Translations under genes and position numbers: made by a program
Shown here: piece after piece, positions 7,926 to 16,739 of the stretch
How positions within the stretch are numbered: position 1 is the stretch's first letter
How the letters are laid out: each line of letters starts with the position of its first letter
Source: Pseudomonadota bacterium
GTDB taxonomy: Bacteria; Pseudomonadota; Gammaproteobacteria; Acidithiobacillales; Acidithiobacillaceae
Direction of reading: 5' to 3'
DNA length: 57,450 nt
Assembly: GCA_021821885.1 (NCBI GenBank)
Contig: JAKARO010000011.1
Span: 1-57,450, forward strand
Notes under the pieces: model-generated
Database searches by the model: none
What the model saw: the letters and a program-made list of their open reading frames with translations, nothing else
What the model was told of the DNA's origin: nothing

Positions 7926-7950
7926 TGCGTTACCATCTTCATGGTACGCA
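7926..7950. promoter_or_regulatory. Operator-like inverted repeat between DUF302 and porin genes
   Basis: TGCGTTACCAT-cttc-ATGGTACGCA is a long inverted repeat with one unpaired T. Its core at 7930-7945 nearly repeats the motif at 1609-1624. It lies in a 184-base divergent intergenic region, upstream of an AT-rich stretch (7972-7984) and of the GGGGTGGGG ribosome site of the porin. It is a good candidate for a shared operator. The regulator is unknown. Confidence 0.5.
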
Positions 7951-8003
7951 AGTTGCATACTAAGCTTCCAGCATAAAAAATCAACAGGGGTGGGGAACAA
8001 CCG

Positions 8004-9347
8004 ATGGAAAGGCTACGGAAAATTGCGCTCTGCACATCCGCAGGCGTATCAATGGTGGCGTTCGCTTCCACTGCTACGGCTGCAAACTGGTTTAAACTGC
8101 AAGATTTGAATCCTCCAAAAGTTTCTCTGTTTTCTGGATTTATTGAACCAACCATATGGGCCATGCCCGGAACTTCGGCATCCATATACAATCCAAATCT
8201 GCATAGATATTTTGAGGCTGTTCCTCGCGCAAATCTGGTAGGACCAAATTTCGACAGGAGTACGACCCTGACGATACAGCGTGCGCGGCTGATGATCCGG
8301 GGATGGGCTAACCGCCATATTTCCTATTTCTTTGCCGGGGAATTCGGGAATAATGCGGCTACCAATATCGGTGGGGGATATCAGCCCCAGCTGCAGGATG
8401 CACATATCGTATTCAGCTATATTCCCGGGGCACGGGTCGAAGTCGGCATTATCCGTGCGCCCAGTGCTGAAGATGCGATGAATGGCTATATGAGCTACAA
8501 CTATGCCGTTTTTCCATCGGTCATCAACCAGTTGATGCTGCAGCCCTTCTACAATACAGATGCGGCCACCACTGTGGGTGCCCCTTCGCGCGGGTCCTAC
8601 CTGATACCCGGTTCGGCCGGATTGGGCGTGAATGCTTTCCGGTATCCAGGCGTGCAGCTTTTTGACTGGAAAAACTGGGGGCACTGGCAGCTGGCCTATG
8701 GGGCTATGGTGGGGATGTTCGGTAGCGTTTCAGCCGAGAACCAGTCCCACAGTCCCCTGTATGCTGCGCGTGTACAGGGTTCCTACATTTTCGGGGGGCA
8801 TGGTCCGTTCCGCAGCGATGTAACTGCCTGGCTGTGGTACCAGTATGCACAGCCCACGCTACTGGGCCGCAGCTATGCCATGCAGCGGGAAGGCACCGGT
8901 TTCCAGTATCTGCAGGGATACATGCATCCCTGGGGACGGATGCTGAAATTCGAGTATATGCAGGGCAACGGCTGGATTGCCGCTCCTTCAGCCTTCAGTC
9001 AGCAGCTGGGCCTTGCTCCGGCACTCTACCAGACCCAGCTCTATCCCGGCATCAGCAATTCCGCCTCGGGATACTATGTCGAAGGTGGGCTCTTCCTTAC
9101 GCACCATGTCGAGCTGAGCCTCCGGTACGACTACTATGACCGCCTGCCAAACATTCCGGCCCAGGAGCGTATTTTTAAAACCTGGGCGGTAGCGCTCCAG
9201 TACCATATCACCCCCATTACCAAAATCATGGCGGGGTACTATTTCCGTACCATCAAGGCTCCTTTCGTTGCTTCGAATACCCCGGGCGCGGCGGTAAGCC
9301 GGGCCATGGACAACGAATTTGCCATGCAGGCCATGATTTCGTTCTGA
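8004..9347 (+). CDS. Outer-membrane porin-like beta-barrel protein
   Basis: This 447-residue protein has a signal peptide ending at TATAA (about residue 27). The body has alternating aromatic beta strands (TIQRARLMIRGWANRHISYF, AHIVFSYIPGARVEVGIIRA, VELSLRYDYYDRL) and a C-terminal Phe (MQAMISF), the signal for outer-membrane insertion. The strand pattern recalls phosphate-selective porins of the OprO/OprP type, but substrate cannot be read off. A strong purine-rich ribosome site precedes the ATG. The DsrE-like gene starts 16 bases after its stop, so the two are one unit. It may admit or export sulfur compounds (inference from neighbours). Confidence 0.8.
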   Translation: MERLRKIALCTSAGVSMVAFASTATAANWFKLQDLNPPKVSLFSGFIEPTIWAMPGTSASIYNPNLHRYFEAVPRANLVGPNFDRSTTLTIQRARLMIRGWANRHISYFFAGEFGNNAATNIGGGYQPQLQDAHIVFSYIPGARVEVGIIRAPSAEDAMNGYMSYNYAVFPSVINQLMLQPFYNTDAATTVGAPSRGSYLIPGSAGLGVNAFRYPGVQLFDWKNWGHWQLAYGAMVGMFGSVSAENQSHSPLYAARVQGSYIFGGHGPFRSDVTAWLWYQYAQPTLLGRSYAMQREGTGFQYLQGYMHPWGRMLKFEYMQGNGWIAAPSAFSQQLGLAPALYQTQLYPGISNSASGYYVEGGLFLTHHVELSLRYDYYDRLPNIPAQERIFKTWAVALQYHITPITKIMAGYYFRTIKAPFVASNTPGAAVSRAMDNEFAMQAMISF

Positions 9348-9363
9348 ACAGGAGAGACTTTTA

Positions 9364-9864
9364 ATGCGGAAAATATCTGTGAAAACCATTCTGGCTGCCG
9401 CCGGAGTCCTGTTGCTGAATCTGGCAGGCCTGAATGTGGCATTCGCCAATACCTCCATGCTTGGCAATTTTCATTACAATAAGCCGACTTTTGTGCATCA
9501 CCATCCTTTCGCCAAGAAGAAGCTGGTGATACAGGTGAGTCAGGCCAACAAGGCCCGCTGGAATCTCGTCCTGAACAACACCCAGAATCTCCTGAACTAT
9601 CTTGGCCAGGAAGAAGTCCAGATTGTGGTGGTAACCTTTGGTCCCGGGGTGAAAATGCTGCTGGCCCACAGTCCTGTAGCCCAGAGAATCCAGGCCATTA
9701 ATGCCGAGGGTGTCGAGTTTGACGCCTGTCATAACACGATGATGGCCATGAAGAAGAAGTTTGGCCACATGCCCAAACTGCTGCCTGCGGCGGTAATCGT
9801 GCCAGCGGGAATCGTCCGGATCATGCAGCTGGAATCTCACGGATTTGATTACGTGAAGCCCTGA
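9364..9864 (+). CDS. Secreted DsrE-like protein
   Basis: This 166-residue protein has a signal peptide (MRKISVKTILAAAGVLLLN, cleaved near AFA). The mature part is a DsrE/DsrF-type Rossmann-like domain: KKLVIQVSQANKARWNLVLN, then VQIVVVTFGPGVKMLL, then GVEFDACHNTM. The single conserved-type Cys (in DACHNTM) is where DsrE proteins bind sulfane sulfur. Most DsrE proteins are cytoplasmic, so an exported one suggests sulfur handling in the periplasm. GGAGAG lies before the ATG. It is cotranscribed with the porin, and a strong terminator follows at 9904. Confidence 0.8.
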   Translation: MRKISVKTILAAAGVLLLNLAGLNVAFANTSMLGNFHYNKPTFVHHHPFAKKKLVIQVSQANKARWNLVLNNTQNLLNYLGQEEVQIVVVTFGPGVKMLLAHSPVAQRIQAINAEGVEFDACHNTMMAMKKKFGHMPKLLPAAVIVPAGIVRIMQLESHGFDYVKP

Positions 9865-9903
9865 TTTTACTGCTCCTCAACAAGAACGCGGTTTTTGGGC
9901 TGA

Positions 9904-9930
9904 TGCACCACAGTCGTGGTGCATTTTTTT
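9904..9930 (+). terminator. Intrinsic terminator of the porin/DsrE unit
   Basis: TGCACCAC-agtc-GTGGTGCA forms a perfect 8-bp stem followed by seven T. It ends the plus-strand unit and is also the apparent insertion target of the group II intron that begins three bases later. Confidence 0.88.
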
Positions 9931-9933
9931 CTG

Positions 9934-10485
9934 GTGCGCCCTGCCGGACGCACCGGCTACGAGGTGACAGACCTCTACCGCCTGGTAAGGGGAGCGCTTG
10001 GCCGAAGGCAAGGGTCTTGCGGGCAACCGCGAGTCTGAAGGAAGCCGGATGGCAAAGTGCTGGCCTGACGAACAGGAAGCGGATGCGGAGCGGCGTGCCT
10101 GGATGGGCTGTCCAAAATCATTAAAGCCCGGTACTGGCAAGGAAAGGCATGGCACGGCAGATCCGACAGGATGGCATGCCCAGGAGTCAGAAGAGGTCAT
10201 GGCGGGCGCCAGTGCCAGCCTCCGCGAACGCGCGAATCGTACCTCTACCCGTTAGGCTCCGACGGGATCCTGCCTGCAAAATGAGCGTCAACAGAAGCGG
10301 GCGGCGGTGGAACGCGGGACCGGCCACACGCCCAACGCAGTGCCACCAAATCTCCCTGCCCGCATGGGGCTGATCTCGCTGCTGGGCCTCCAACACGACT
10401 CCGCGTTTTACTGGAACCGCCGGATGCAAAACCGCACATCCGGTGATGTGAGAGGACTGAGGGGTAATCCCTCACCCTGCTCAAC
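9934..10485 (+). mobile_element. ORF-less group II intron, class C-like
   Basis: The 5' end reads GTGCGCC, the usual group II start. A domain I-like stretch (to about 10270) follows, with blocks typical of bacterial introns (GGAGCGCTTGGCCGAAGG, AACCGCGAGTCTGAAGGAAG, GGTCATGGCGGGCGCCAGT). Domain V is at 10413-10447: stem CCGGATG/CATCCGG, with a CGC catalytic triad at 10418-10420 as in class C introns. A domain VI-like hairpin (AGGG-gtaat-CCCT) and the 3' end near 10485 follow. At about 550 bases there is no room for the usual reverse transcriptase gene. Placement right after a terminator stem and T run is the class C target rule. Exact ends are inferred. Confidence 0.75.
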
Positions 10486-10624
10486 AGCGGAGTTCGCCTA
10501 AAGAGAAAAATGCCGGGCCACTGCCGGTTCGGATGTTTCTCCCTATGGGACCGTTTTTATGGCCATCATGCCACACAGCCCAGCTGCCCACGTGGCATGA
10601 AGATTCCGTCCACCCGTATCCTGG

Positions 10625-10652
10625 TTGATAGAGCGGGAATCCTGGGTATGAT
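10625..10652 (+). promoter_or_regulatory. Promoter of the APC permease gene
   Basis: TTGATA (10625-10630) and TATGAT (10647-10652) are separated by 16 bases. The leader to the ATG at 10772 would be about 110 bases. Apart from this promoter, 10486-10771 shows nothing else. Confidence 0.45.
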
Positions 10653-10771
10653 GGAAACTGAAGGCGTGCAGCATCATGCGTGCCGCCGCCCAGTCGCACC
10701 ACCACTGCCGGACGGTGCTGTGCAGGGACATTCAGCGGCAGGTCAGGACACGTTCCACTGCAGGGAGAGAC

Positions 10772-12358
10772 ATGGCGGGAAAATTGAGACGCGAGGTGGG
10801 ATTTTCCGGCCTCATCTTCGCGAGTCTGGGGGGGATCATCGGCTCTGGCTGGCTTTTCGGCCCCTTGATCGCGGCCAGGCTGGCCGGCCCCCTCAGTATC
10901 GGATCCTGGATTATTGGCGCCCTGACGATCCTTTTTCTGGGGCTGACCTATGCGGAAGTGGGGCCACTTTTCCCCCGGGCGGGCGCTGCAGCACATATTG
11001 CCAATGTGGTGCATGGCAGCCTCCTGGGCAAAATCTGGGCCTGGCTCCTGTTCATGTTCTATATTGCCATTGCTCCAGTAGAAGTAACGGCGGTGATCAC
11101 CTATGCCAACAACTATATTCCAGGTCTCCTGAGGGGAAATTCCGGGCTTCTGGCAGAGCCCGGCCTGATCACGGCCGTTCTGCTTCTGGGCTTTCTTTTT
11201 CTCCTCAATTTTCTGGGAATCCGGCGGGTGGCACAGCTGTTTTCCGGCTTGGGCTGGTGGAAGCTCAGCATCCCGGTCCTGATGTCTGCAGTTCTTGTCC
11301 TGTACAGCTATCACCCTGAAAATCTCCAGATCCGGGACTGGGGTGGAGACCTCCACGGCATGTTTGTTGCCGTGGCCTCCTCAGGTGTCGTATTCAGCTA
11401 TCTGGGTTTCCGCCAGGCCATTGAGCTAGGGGGAGAGGCCCAGAATCCTGGCCGGCACATTCCAGCTGCCATGATCGGCGCGATTTTGGCGGGCGCTCTT
11501 ATTTATGTGATGCTGCAGTGGGCCTTCCTGGTCAGCATGCCCCCGCAACAGCTGGTCAATGGCTGGGGGCATCTGCAGTTCCAGGGACTGTTTGGACCTT
11601 TTGCCGCCATCGCCTCGCTTCTTGGTATTGGCTGGCTGGCAGTCCTGATCTATACGGATGCCCTCATATCCCCCGGCGGAGCGGCACTTGTCTATGCCAC
11701 TTCTGCCGCCCGGGCCGTGGTCGCCAACGGGGAAGTGGGAGCGGGGCCCGGCTTTTTTACCCGGGTCAGCGGGAAGGGAATCCCCTGGGCTGGGGTAGTG
11801 GTAGCGTATGTCATTGGCTGTCTCTATTTTCTCCCGTTCCCTTCCTGGCAGAAGCTGGTCGGTTTTATTACCACAATTTCGGTCATTACCTATGGTATTG
11901 GTCCCATAGTGCTCCTGCAGTTGCGGCGGTCCGTACCGGATATCAAACGCCCGTTTCGCCTTTGGGGTGCCCGTGTGGTTGCACCGGTCGCGTTTGTGCT
12001 GTCATCTCTGGTGGCATACTGGGGAGGGTTCCAGGCCCTGAGCTACATTTTTGGTGGGCTGTTTGGTGCCCTGCTGTTCTATGGACTGTTCCGTCTTGTC
12101 CGGGGCGGAACTCCAGGAGAACCATTGGGTTTCTACCACATCACCTGGATTTTTCCCTATTTTGGTGGCCTCTGGCTGCTCTCCTATTTGGGGCCCAGGA
12201 TTCTTGGCGGTACGGGAGAGATTCCTTTTTACTGGTCAATGCTGTGGGTTGCCATTCTGGCCATGTTCAGCATGTTCTGGGCCCTGAAAGTCACGGTTCC
12301 GGATGGCCAGGTAACCAGCTATTTTGAGGCCATGGCCGAAGAAGGCATTTCCCTTTAG
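10772..12358 (+). CDS. APC-superfamily amino acid permease
   Basis: This 528-residue inner-membrane carrier has about 12 hydrophobic segments. The first carries the APC fingerprint FSGLIFASLGGIIGSGWLFG, where GSG lines the substrate site. FSYLGFRQAIELGGEAQNP is the conserved loop after helix 6. It probably imports an amino acid or amine with protons. The specificity is not readable. I chose the ATG at 10772 because CAGGGAGAG lies just upstream, and longer in-frame starts lack a membrane-protein-like N terminus. The gene stands alone, with 190 bases to ispB. Confidence 0.85.
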   Translation: MAGKLRREVGFSGLIFASLGGIIGSGWLFGPLIAARLAGPLSIGSWIIGALTILFLGLTYAEVGPLFPRAGAAAHIANVVHGSLLGKIWAWLLFMFYIAIAPVEVTAVITYANNYIPGLLRGNSGLLAEPGLITAVLLLGFLFLLNFLGIRRVAQLFSGLGWWKLSIPVLMSAVLVLYSYHPENLQIRDWGGDLHGMFVAVASSGVVFSYLGFRQAIELGGEAQNPGRHIPAAMIGAILAGALIYVMLQWAFLVSMPPQQLVNGWGHLQFQGLFGPFAAIASLLGIGWLAVLIYTDALISPGGAALVYATSAARAVVANGEVGAGPGFFTRVSGKGIPWAGVVVAYVIGCLYFLPFPSWQKLVGFITTISVITYGIGPIVLLQLRRSVPDIKRPFRLWGARVVAPVAFVLSSLVAYWGGFQALSYIFGGLFGALLFYGLFRLVRGGTPGEPLGFYHITWIFPYFGGLWLLSYLGPRILGGTGEIPFYWSMLWVAILAMFSMFWALKVTVPDGQVTSYFEAMAEEGISL

Positions 12359-12549
12359 ACGGCAGACTGCCGGTTCATCCGTTCCTTGGGGGGGCGCCCG
12401 GGGCCTGGCTTCCAGCCTGCACGCTACGGGAATATAGGTTTTGCAAGGATTTTCTTATCCTTGACAAAGAGCTGGGTGCGTCCGGAGAATTGGCCCCTTG
12501 ACCCAGGCAAATAGCCGGCGGGCAATGTTCCTACAGGAGACTACCATTG

Positions 12550-13518
12550 ATGGATCTTGATGACGTGAACAGGCTGGTTTCTGCCGACATGCAGGCAGTC
12601 AACCGCGTCATCCAGGAGCAGCTGCAGTCCGGTGTGCCCACCATACCGGCCATGGGGGCCTATCTGATCAATGCCGGCGGCAAGCGGCTGCGTCCCATTC
12701 TGCTGCTCCTTGCTTCCCGTATGGGTGGAGACCGGACTGCCCGCCCCATCCCGCTGGCTGCAGTCATCGAATTCATCCATACTGCAACCCTCCTTCACGA
12801 TGATGTCGTTGATGGTTCGGAGCTGCGGCGCAGCAACGCTACCGCGAACCAGCTGTGGGGGAATGCAGCGGCCATTCTCGTGGGAGATTTCCTCTACGCC
12901 CGTTCCTTTGAAATTCTGGTACGGGATGGGGATATTCGGGTCCTAGAAACCCTTGCCGAAGCTACCAGTGTCATCGCCCAGGGAGAAGTGGCCCAGCTGG
13001 AAAATGCCGACAATGCCGATCTGGGGCCGGAGGCCTATTTTTCGGTTATTGCAGACAAGACAGCGAAACTGTTTGAGGCCGCCGCGCGGATTGGGGCCAT
13101 ACTGAACCGGATGGAGATGGACAGGGAGGAAGCGCTGGCGCGTTATGGTTGCCTTCTGGGCATTGCCTTCCAGCTGATGGATGATGCCCTGGATTACCAG
13201 GCGGTGGCAGTGAAGATGGGGAAGAATCCTGGAGATGATCTGGCGGATGGCAAGGCTACCCTGCCTTTCATTTATGCCATGCTGAAGGCGGAGCCGGATG
13301 AACGGGAAGTGCTCCGTCAGGCGTTGGGGGAGGAAAGTCGCCGGCACCTGCCCAGGGTGCTGGAGATCATTGCCAGAACTGGGGCAATTGCATACACTGT
13401 CGCCTCTGCTCAGGAAAGGGCGGAAGAGGCGCGGAAGTGTCTTTCAGGATTCCCCGAAAGTCCTGAAAAGACGGCCTTGGAATTTCTGGCAGATTTTTCG
13501 GTCCGGAGAGACCACTAA
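12550..13518 (+). CDS. ispB: Polyprenyl (octaprenyl) diphosphate synthase
   Basis: This all-trans polyprenyl diphosphate synthase of about 322 residues makes the quinone side chain by condensing IPP onto an allylic diphosphate. The first Asp-rich motif is LLHDDVVDGSELRR (residues about 80-92) and the second LMDDALDYQ (about 211-219). GGKRLRP (about 43-49) binds diphosphate. Length and motifs match IspB. A TTG three bases upstream (12547) is an equally possible start, since AGGAG at 12535 is 7 bases from it and 10 from the ATG. tRNA-Pro follows 7 bases after the stop, so the two may share a transcript ending at 13642. Confidence 0.92.
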   Translation: MDLDDVNRLVSADMQAVNRVIQEQLQSGVPTIPAMGAYLINAGGKRLRPILLLLASRMGGDRTARPIPLAAVIEFIHTATLLHDDVVDGSELRRSNATANQLWGNAAAILVGDFLYARSFEILVRDGDIRVLETLAEATSVIAQGEVAQLENADNADLGPEAYFSVIADKTAKLFEAAARIGAILNRMEMDREEALARYGCLLGIAFQLMDDALDYQAVAVKMGKNPGDDLADGKATLPFIYAMLKAEPDEREVLRQALGEESRRHLPRVLEIIARTGAIAYTVASAQERAEEARKCLSGFPESPEKTALEFLADFSVRRDH

Positions 13519-13525
13519 ACAGCAT

Positions 13526-13602
<77 letters not shown>

Positions 13603-13608
13603 ATGAAA

Positions 13609-13642
13609 AAAAGACCTGGGAGATATTTCCCAGGTCTTTTTT
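13609..13642 (+). terminator. Intrinsic terminator after tRNA-Pro
   Basis: A 13-bp perfect stem (AAAAGACCTGGGA / TCCCAGGTCTTTT) with a 6-base loop, followed by T. The A run on the other side would let it work in both directions. Confidence 0.92.
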
Positions 13643-14662
13643 GTGTGCCCAGCATGGGAGCGCTCCATCACGTTCCGTCGGGCCCAACCGCCAGGACTAG
13701 CCCGTCCGGGAAAAATGCCGGAGCATATTCCGCGTTGCCCATATCTCCTCCGAAACCCGCTACCTGGCAGAAAAACCGGATGGCGCCAGAAAGTGCAGCA
13801 TTCTGGCAGAATAGACAGGGTGGCAGGCCGTTTCCGGATCCTGGGGGGACGTCCTCCCGGAAGGGTGGCCCTTTGCCGGCCATGTCAGGTGGCCGGATGG
13901 GCCGCCCGGGAAGCCTGTGAGGGGACTTGGGCCTGTGGGAGGGCGGTGACGGAGAAACACAGCCGGAAAGAGCCCAATGCGGGCCAGGAGGGCGGCAGAC
14001 AGGTACGGGGAATGCTTGCGGTGCAAGTCCGCAAAACCTCTCCGAAAAACAGGGATGCCAGGGGAGAAAAAAGCGTACAAAAATAGCGATTGGCATTTTT
14101 CCTGTCACCGACTATCGTACCCAGTAAAACTTTCATCACGAGGACCCTCCATCGGTCACCAGGCGCGACAGGGATGCAAACAGCGGATCCGCGGACCCGG
14201 ATCTCCAGAACCTTCAGGTTGCCCAGTCCCGGTGCAGGGGATGAAGTCGTGGAGCCATTTGAGATAGTGGCCGCGCCAGGAATGCAGTATCATTAAAAGC
14301 TTGGTACCCGTTCGCCATGAAGGAATCCTGCAGCAGGGCGGCCATCTGGTCAGGGGAAAAACCGGCAAATTCCGTATGGCAGGCGTCGGTATCCGCAAAT
14401 AGGGCACCTGTGCGCGGGAAGTGGATAACGTTCCGGTTCGGGGAGCTGAACACGGAGTGGCTGGCATCCAGCGGTTCCTTGTGGAAGAAAAGATAGTTGC
14501 GCTACCGGAACTGTGGTAGCGTTTTGTGGCTGCCGCCAGGTGAGCTGGACGACATGTCCGGCGCCTGGACAATTTCTGGACTCTGAATCTGTAATGGTGG
14601 TCAACATACCTTTACATATCGGCAGGAAATCTTTTATGTCCATATTTATCCGTATTTCTCTA
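13643..14662. other. Gene-poor, possibly decayed region
   Basis: About 1 kb with only short frames on both strands and no recognised protein. A minus-strand frame near 14453-14214 (with HFPRTGALFADTDACHTEF) has protein-like composition but is short and unmatched. A C-box-like GGTGCAAGTCC at about 14019 hints at a lost riboswitch but is not convincing. Its flanks, tRNA-Pro and a tRNA 3'-half-like sequence, suggest a remnant of an integrated element. Confidence 0.35.
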
Positions 14663-14710
14663 CCGCCTGCGGTAGGAGGATGTCAGCGGTTCGAACGCTC
14701 TCGCCCCGCC
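14663..14710 (+). repeat. tRNA 3'-half-like sequence
   Basis: It aligns to the 3' part of tRNA-Pro (from CCGCC of the anticodon stem to the acceptor strand) at about 41 of 50 positions, including GGTTCGAA and CTCTCGCCCCG. No 5' half precedes it, so it cannot be a working tRNA. Two of the differences fall in the T stem and still pair, so it may derive from a different tRNA. Read as an att-like scar or a gene duplication remnant. Confidence 0.5.
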
Positions 14711-14777
14711 TATTTGGATGCATGGAAAATACTTGGGGTTTTTCCATTCCACGAAACCTCGGAGGGATAACGGGCAG

Positions 14778-14981
14778 ATGTGGAAAATCCTGGCGGTAGC
14801 CGTAGCGATTCTCTATCTTCTCTGGCACAGGCGCAGGTCTTCCCGGCTGAGGCGGGAGACCTGCACTTCCATTCCTATTCCTCTGCACTCCTGCCGCCGC
14901 TGCGGCCATTGGATGCCTCAAAATCCGGACGGGGACTGTGGTACCGCATGTGCAGATCTGCAATGCCCCTATCGCCAGTGA
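14778..14981 (+). CDS. Small PP0621-family-like membrane protein
   Basis: This 67-residue protein starts MWKILAVAVAILYLLWHRRR, a single N-terminal membrane helix followed by a basic stretch. It ends in a Cys-rich module (CRRCGHWMPQNPDGDCGTAC, then LQCPYRQ) that could bind zinc. The layout of helix, basic linker, CxxCG and late Cys fits the uncharacterised PP0621 family. GGAGGG lies 11 bases before the ATG. The FtsI-like gene starts 9 bases downstream, so they are probably cotranscribed. Function unknown. Confidence 0.6.
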   Translation: MWKILAVAVAILYLLWHRRRSSRLRRETCTSIPIPLHSCRRCGHWMPQNPDGDCGTACADLQCPYRQ

Positions 14982-14990
14982 GTTGTCCCG

Positions 14991-16739
14991 ATGCCTGAAC
15001 CTGTGCGCAAACAGCTACCCCGCTGGAGAGCAGTGGCCCTGATTCTGCTCATACTGGGTGGCCTGGGAATGGTTCTGGCGCGGGATGCCGATCTGCAGTG
15101 GTGGCAGAAACGGCGTCTTCAGGGTCAGGGAGCAATGCGGTACGAGCAGATGCGGCCGCTTCCGGCCCAGAGGGGCGTAATCTATGCCGATAATGGCAAG
15201 CCCCTGGCCGTAAACGTCCCAGCCGTTACCATATGGGTGGATCCCAGAATTTTTGACCGGTACCAGTCCCGGTGGAATCAGGTGGCTGCCGCATTGCATA
15301 TGGATCCCGCCGTACTTTCAAGGCGGGTCCATGGAGGTGGTTCCGCCTTTGCCTATATTCAGCGGCAGGTGCATCCGCAGCTGGGCCAGGCCCTGGATGC
15401 CCTGCACGTTCCTGGAATCTACGTGGAGAAGACCAGCCGGACCTATTACCCCATGGGGCCGGTTACTACGGCGCTGCTTGGCCTTGTGCACCTGGATCAC
15501 CACGGTGCGGCAGGACTGGAAAGGGGCTATGACAGCTGGCTTGCAGGAACGCCGGGTTCCGAGAGAGTTCTTGTGGATGGAAAAGGCGAGGTCCTGCGGG
15601 TGCTCGGACATCCTGTACCTGCCCGGGAAGGGCACAGCCTGCACCTCACCATCAGTCCCGAGATCCAGTATTGGGCCTATATGACCCTGCTGGCGGCCCA
15701 ACGGCATTTCGGTGCCGCGAACGGGTCCGCCGTGGTGATGAATGTCCATAACGGCCATATTCTCGCGATGGTGAGCGTCCCTTCCTGTAATCCTAATTCC
15801 CGCAATGGCTGCAGCAACCCCCTGGATTATGTGAATAGTGCCGTACATCAGGCCCTTGAGCCCGGTTCGGTCATGAAGCCTTTTGTCATTGCGGCAGCCC
15901 TGAAAACTGGGGCAGTGCAGGTGGACCAGACTTTCAATGTGGCCCATTGCCTGCCAATTGGCGGTTTCTGTATTCGGGACGATGTGACCCACCGGAAGCT
16001 GAATCTTGCCCATATCCTGAAATACTCCAGCGACATTGGTGCCGCGAAGGTTGCCCTGCGGACCCAGCCAGATGCTATTTATGGCATGTACCGGGCTGCG
16101 GGATTCGGAACAGCCTCGGATCTGGGATTTTCCGGTGAAACAGCCGGGGTGCTGCCATTGCCCCAGACCTGGGACCGGGCCCGTCATGCTACCATCGCAC
16201 TGGGATATGGCGTATCGGTTACGACACTGCAGCTGGCCGACGCCTATGCCGCCATAGCAAATGGTGGCTACCACTTTCCCCCAGTGCTGGTCCGGGGGCA
16301 GAACGGTACACCCCAAAAAATTATGTCCGCTTCCATTGCAGCGCATCTCCGCCATTGGCTGGAAGGGGTCTGTGCGGCTAACGGTACGGGAATTCTCGCG
16401 GCCATTCCCGGCTACCGGGTGGCCGGGAAGACTGGCACGGCCAATCTGGCGAATGGCAAGGGCGGTTTTCTCAAGAACAAGACCAATGCCACATTTGTGG
16501 GCTTCGCCCCTGGTTTTTCCCCGGACCTGGTGATGGCCGTGTCCCTTAGGGGCAGTACCAAACACTGGAATTTTGGAGGAGTCGAATCGGCACCCGTTTT
16601 CCGGGTGACCATGCGGCATGCCCTGGAGCAGCGGGATGTAGCCCCCCGCTGGTGTGGTGGGAAGGTATGCCAATCCCGGGAAAGTAGGGTTACAACAGTC
16701 CAGGCCGAAATCTGGGCGGAAGGAGGGGGTGGAAAGTGA
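14991..16739 (+). CDS. FtsI-like penicillin-binding protein (transpeptidase)
   Basis: This 582-residue class B penicillin-binding protein cross-links peptidoglycan. It has an N-terminal membrane anchor (VALILLILGGLGMVLA, residues 14-29), a dimerisation/pedestal domain beginning RPLPAQRGVIYADNGKPLAV, and a transpeptidase domain. The catalytic Ser is in EPGSVMKPF (SxxK), the second motif is KYSSDIGAAK, where SSD stands for the usual SxN, and the third is AGKTGTAN (KTG). There is no dcw cluster around it, so it may be a second, specialised FtsI paralogue. The stop overlaps the GTG of the next gene (GTGA). Confidence 0.85.
   Translation: MPEPVRKQLPRWRAVALILLILGGLGMVLARDADLQWWQKRRLQGQGAMRYEQMRPLPAQRGVIYADNGKPLAVNVPAVTIWVDPRIFDRYQSRWNQVAAALHMDPAVLSRRVHGGGSAFAYIQRQVHPQLGQALDALHVPGIYVEKTSRTYYPMGPVTTALLGLVHLDHHGAAGLERGYDSWLAGTPGSERVLVDGKGEVLRVLGHPVPAREGHSLHLTISPEIQYWAYMTLLAAQRHFGAANGSAVVMNVHNGHILAMVSVPSCNPNSRNGCSNPLDYVNSAVHQALEPGSVMKPFVIAAALKTGAVQVDQTFNVAHCLPIGGFCIRDDVTHRKLNLAHILKYSSDIGAAKVALRTQPDAIYGMYRAAGFGTASDLGFSGETAGVLPLPQTWDRARHATIALGYGVSVTTLQLADAYAAIANGGYHFPPVLVRGQNGTPQKIMSASIAAHLRHWLEGVCAANGTGILAAIPGYRVAGKTGTANLANGKGGFLKNKTNATFVGFAPGFSPDLVMAVSLRGSTKHWNFGGVESAPVFRVTMRHALEQRDVAPRWCGGKVCQSRESRVTTVQAEIWAEGGGGK

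Noticed and set aside
14000-14060. Cobalamin-riboswitch-like core (GGGAA ... GGTGCAAGTCC)
   Set aside because: Only one short block resembles the class. The following B12-box and other conserved parts are missing and no cobalamin gene lies downstream.
15318-16673. 451-codon minus-strand frame opposite the FtsI-like gene
   Set aside because: Antisense shadow. The plus strand holds the SxxK and KTG motifs in the right order.
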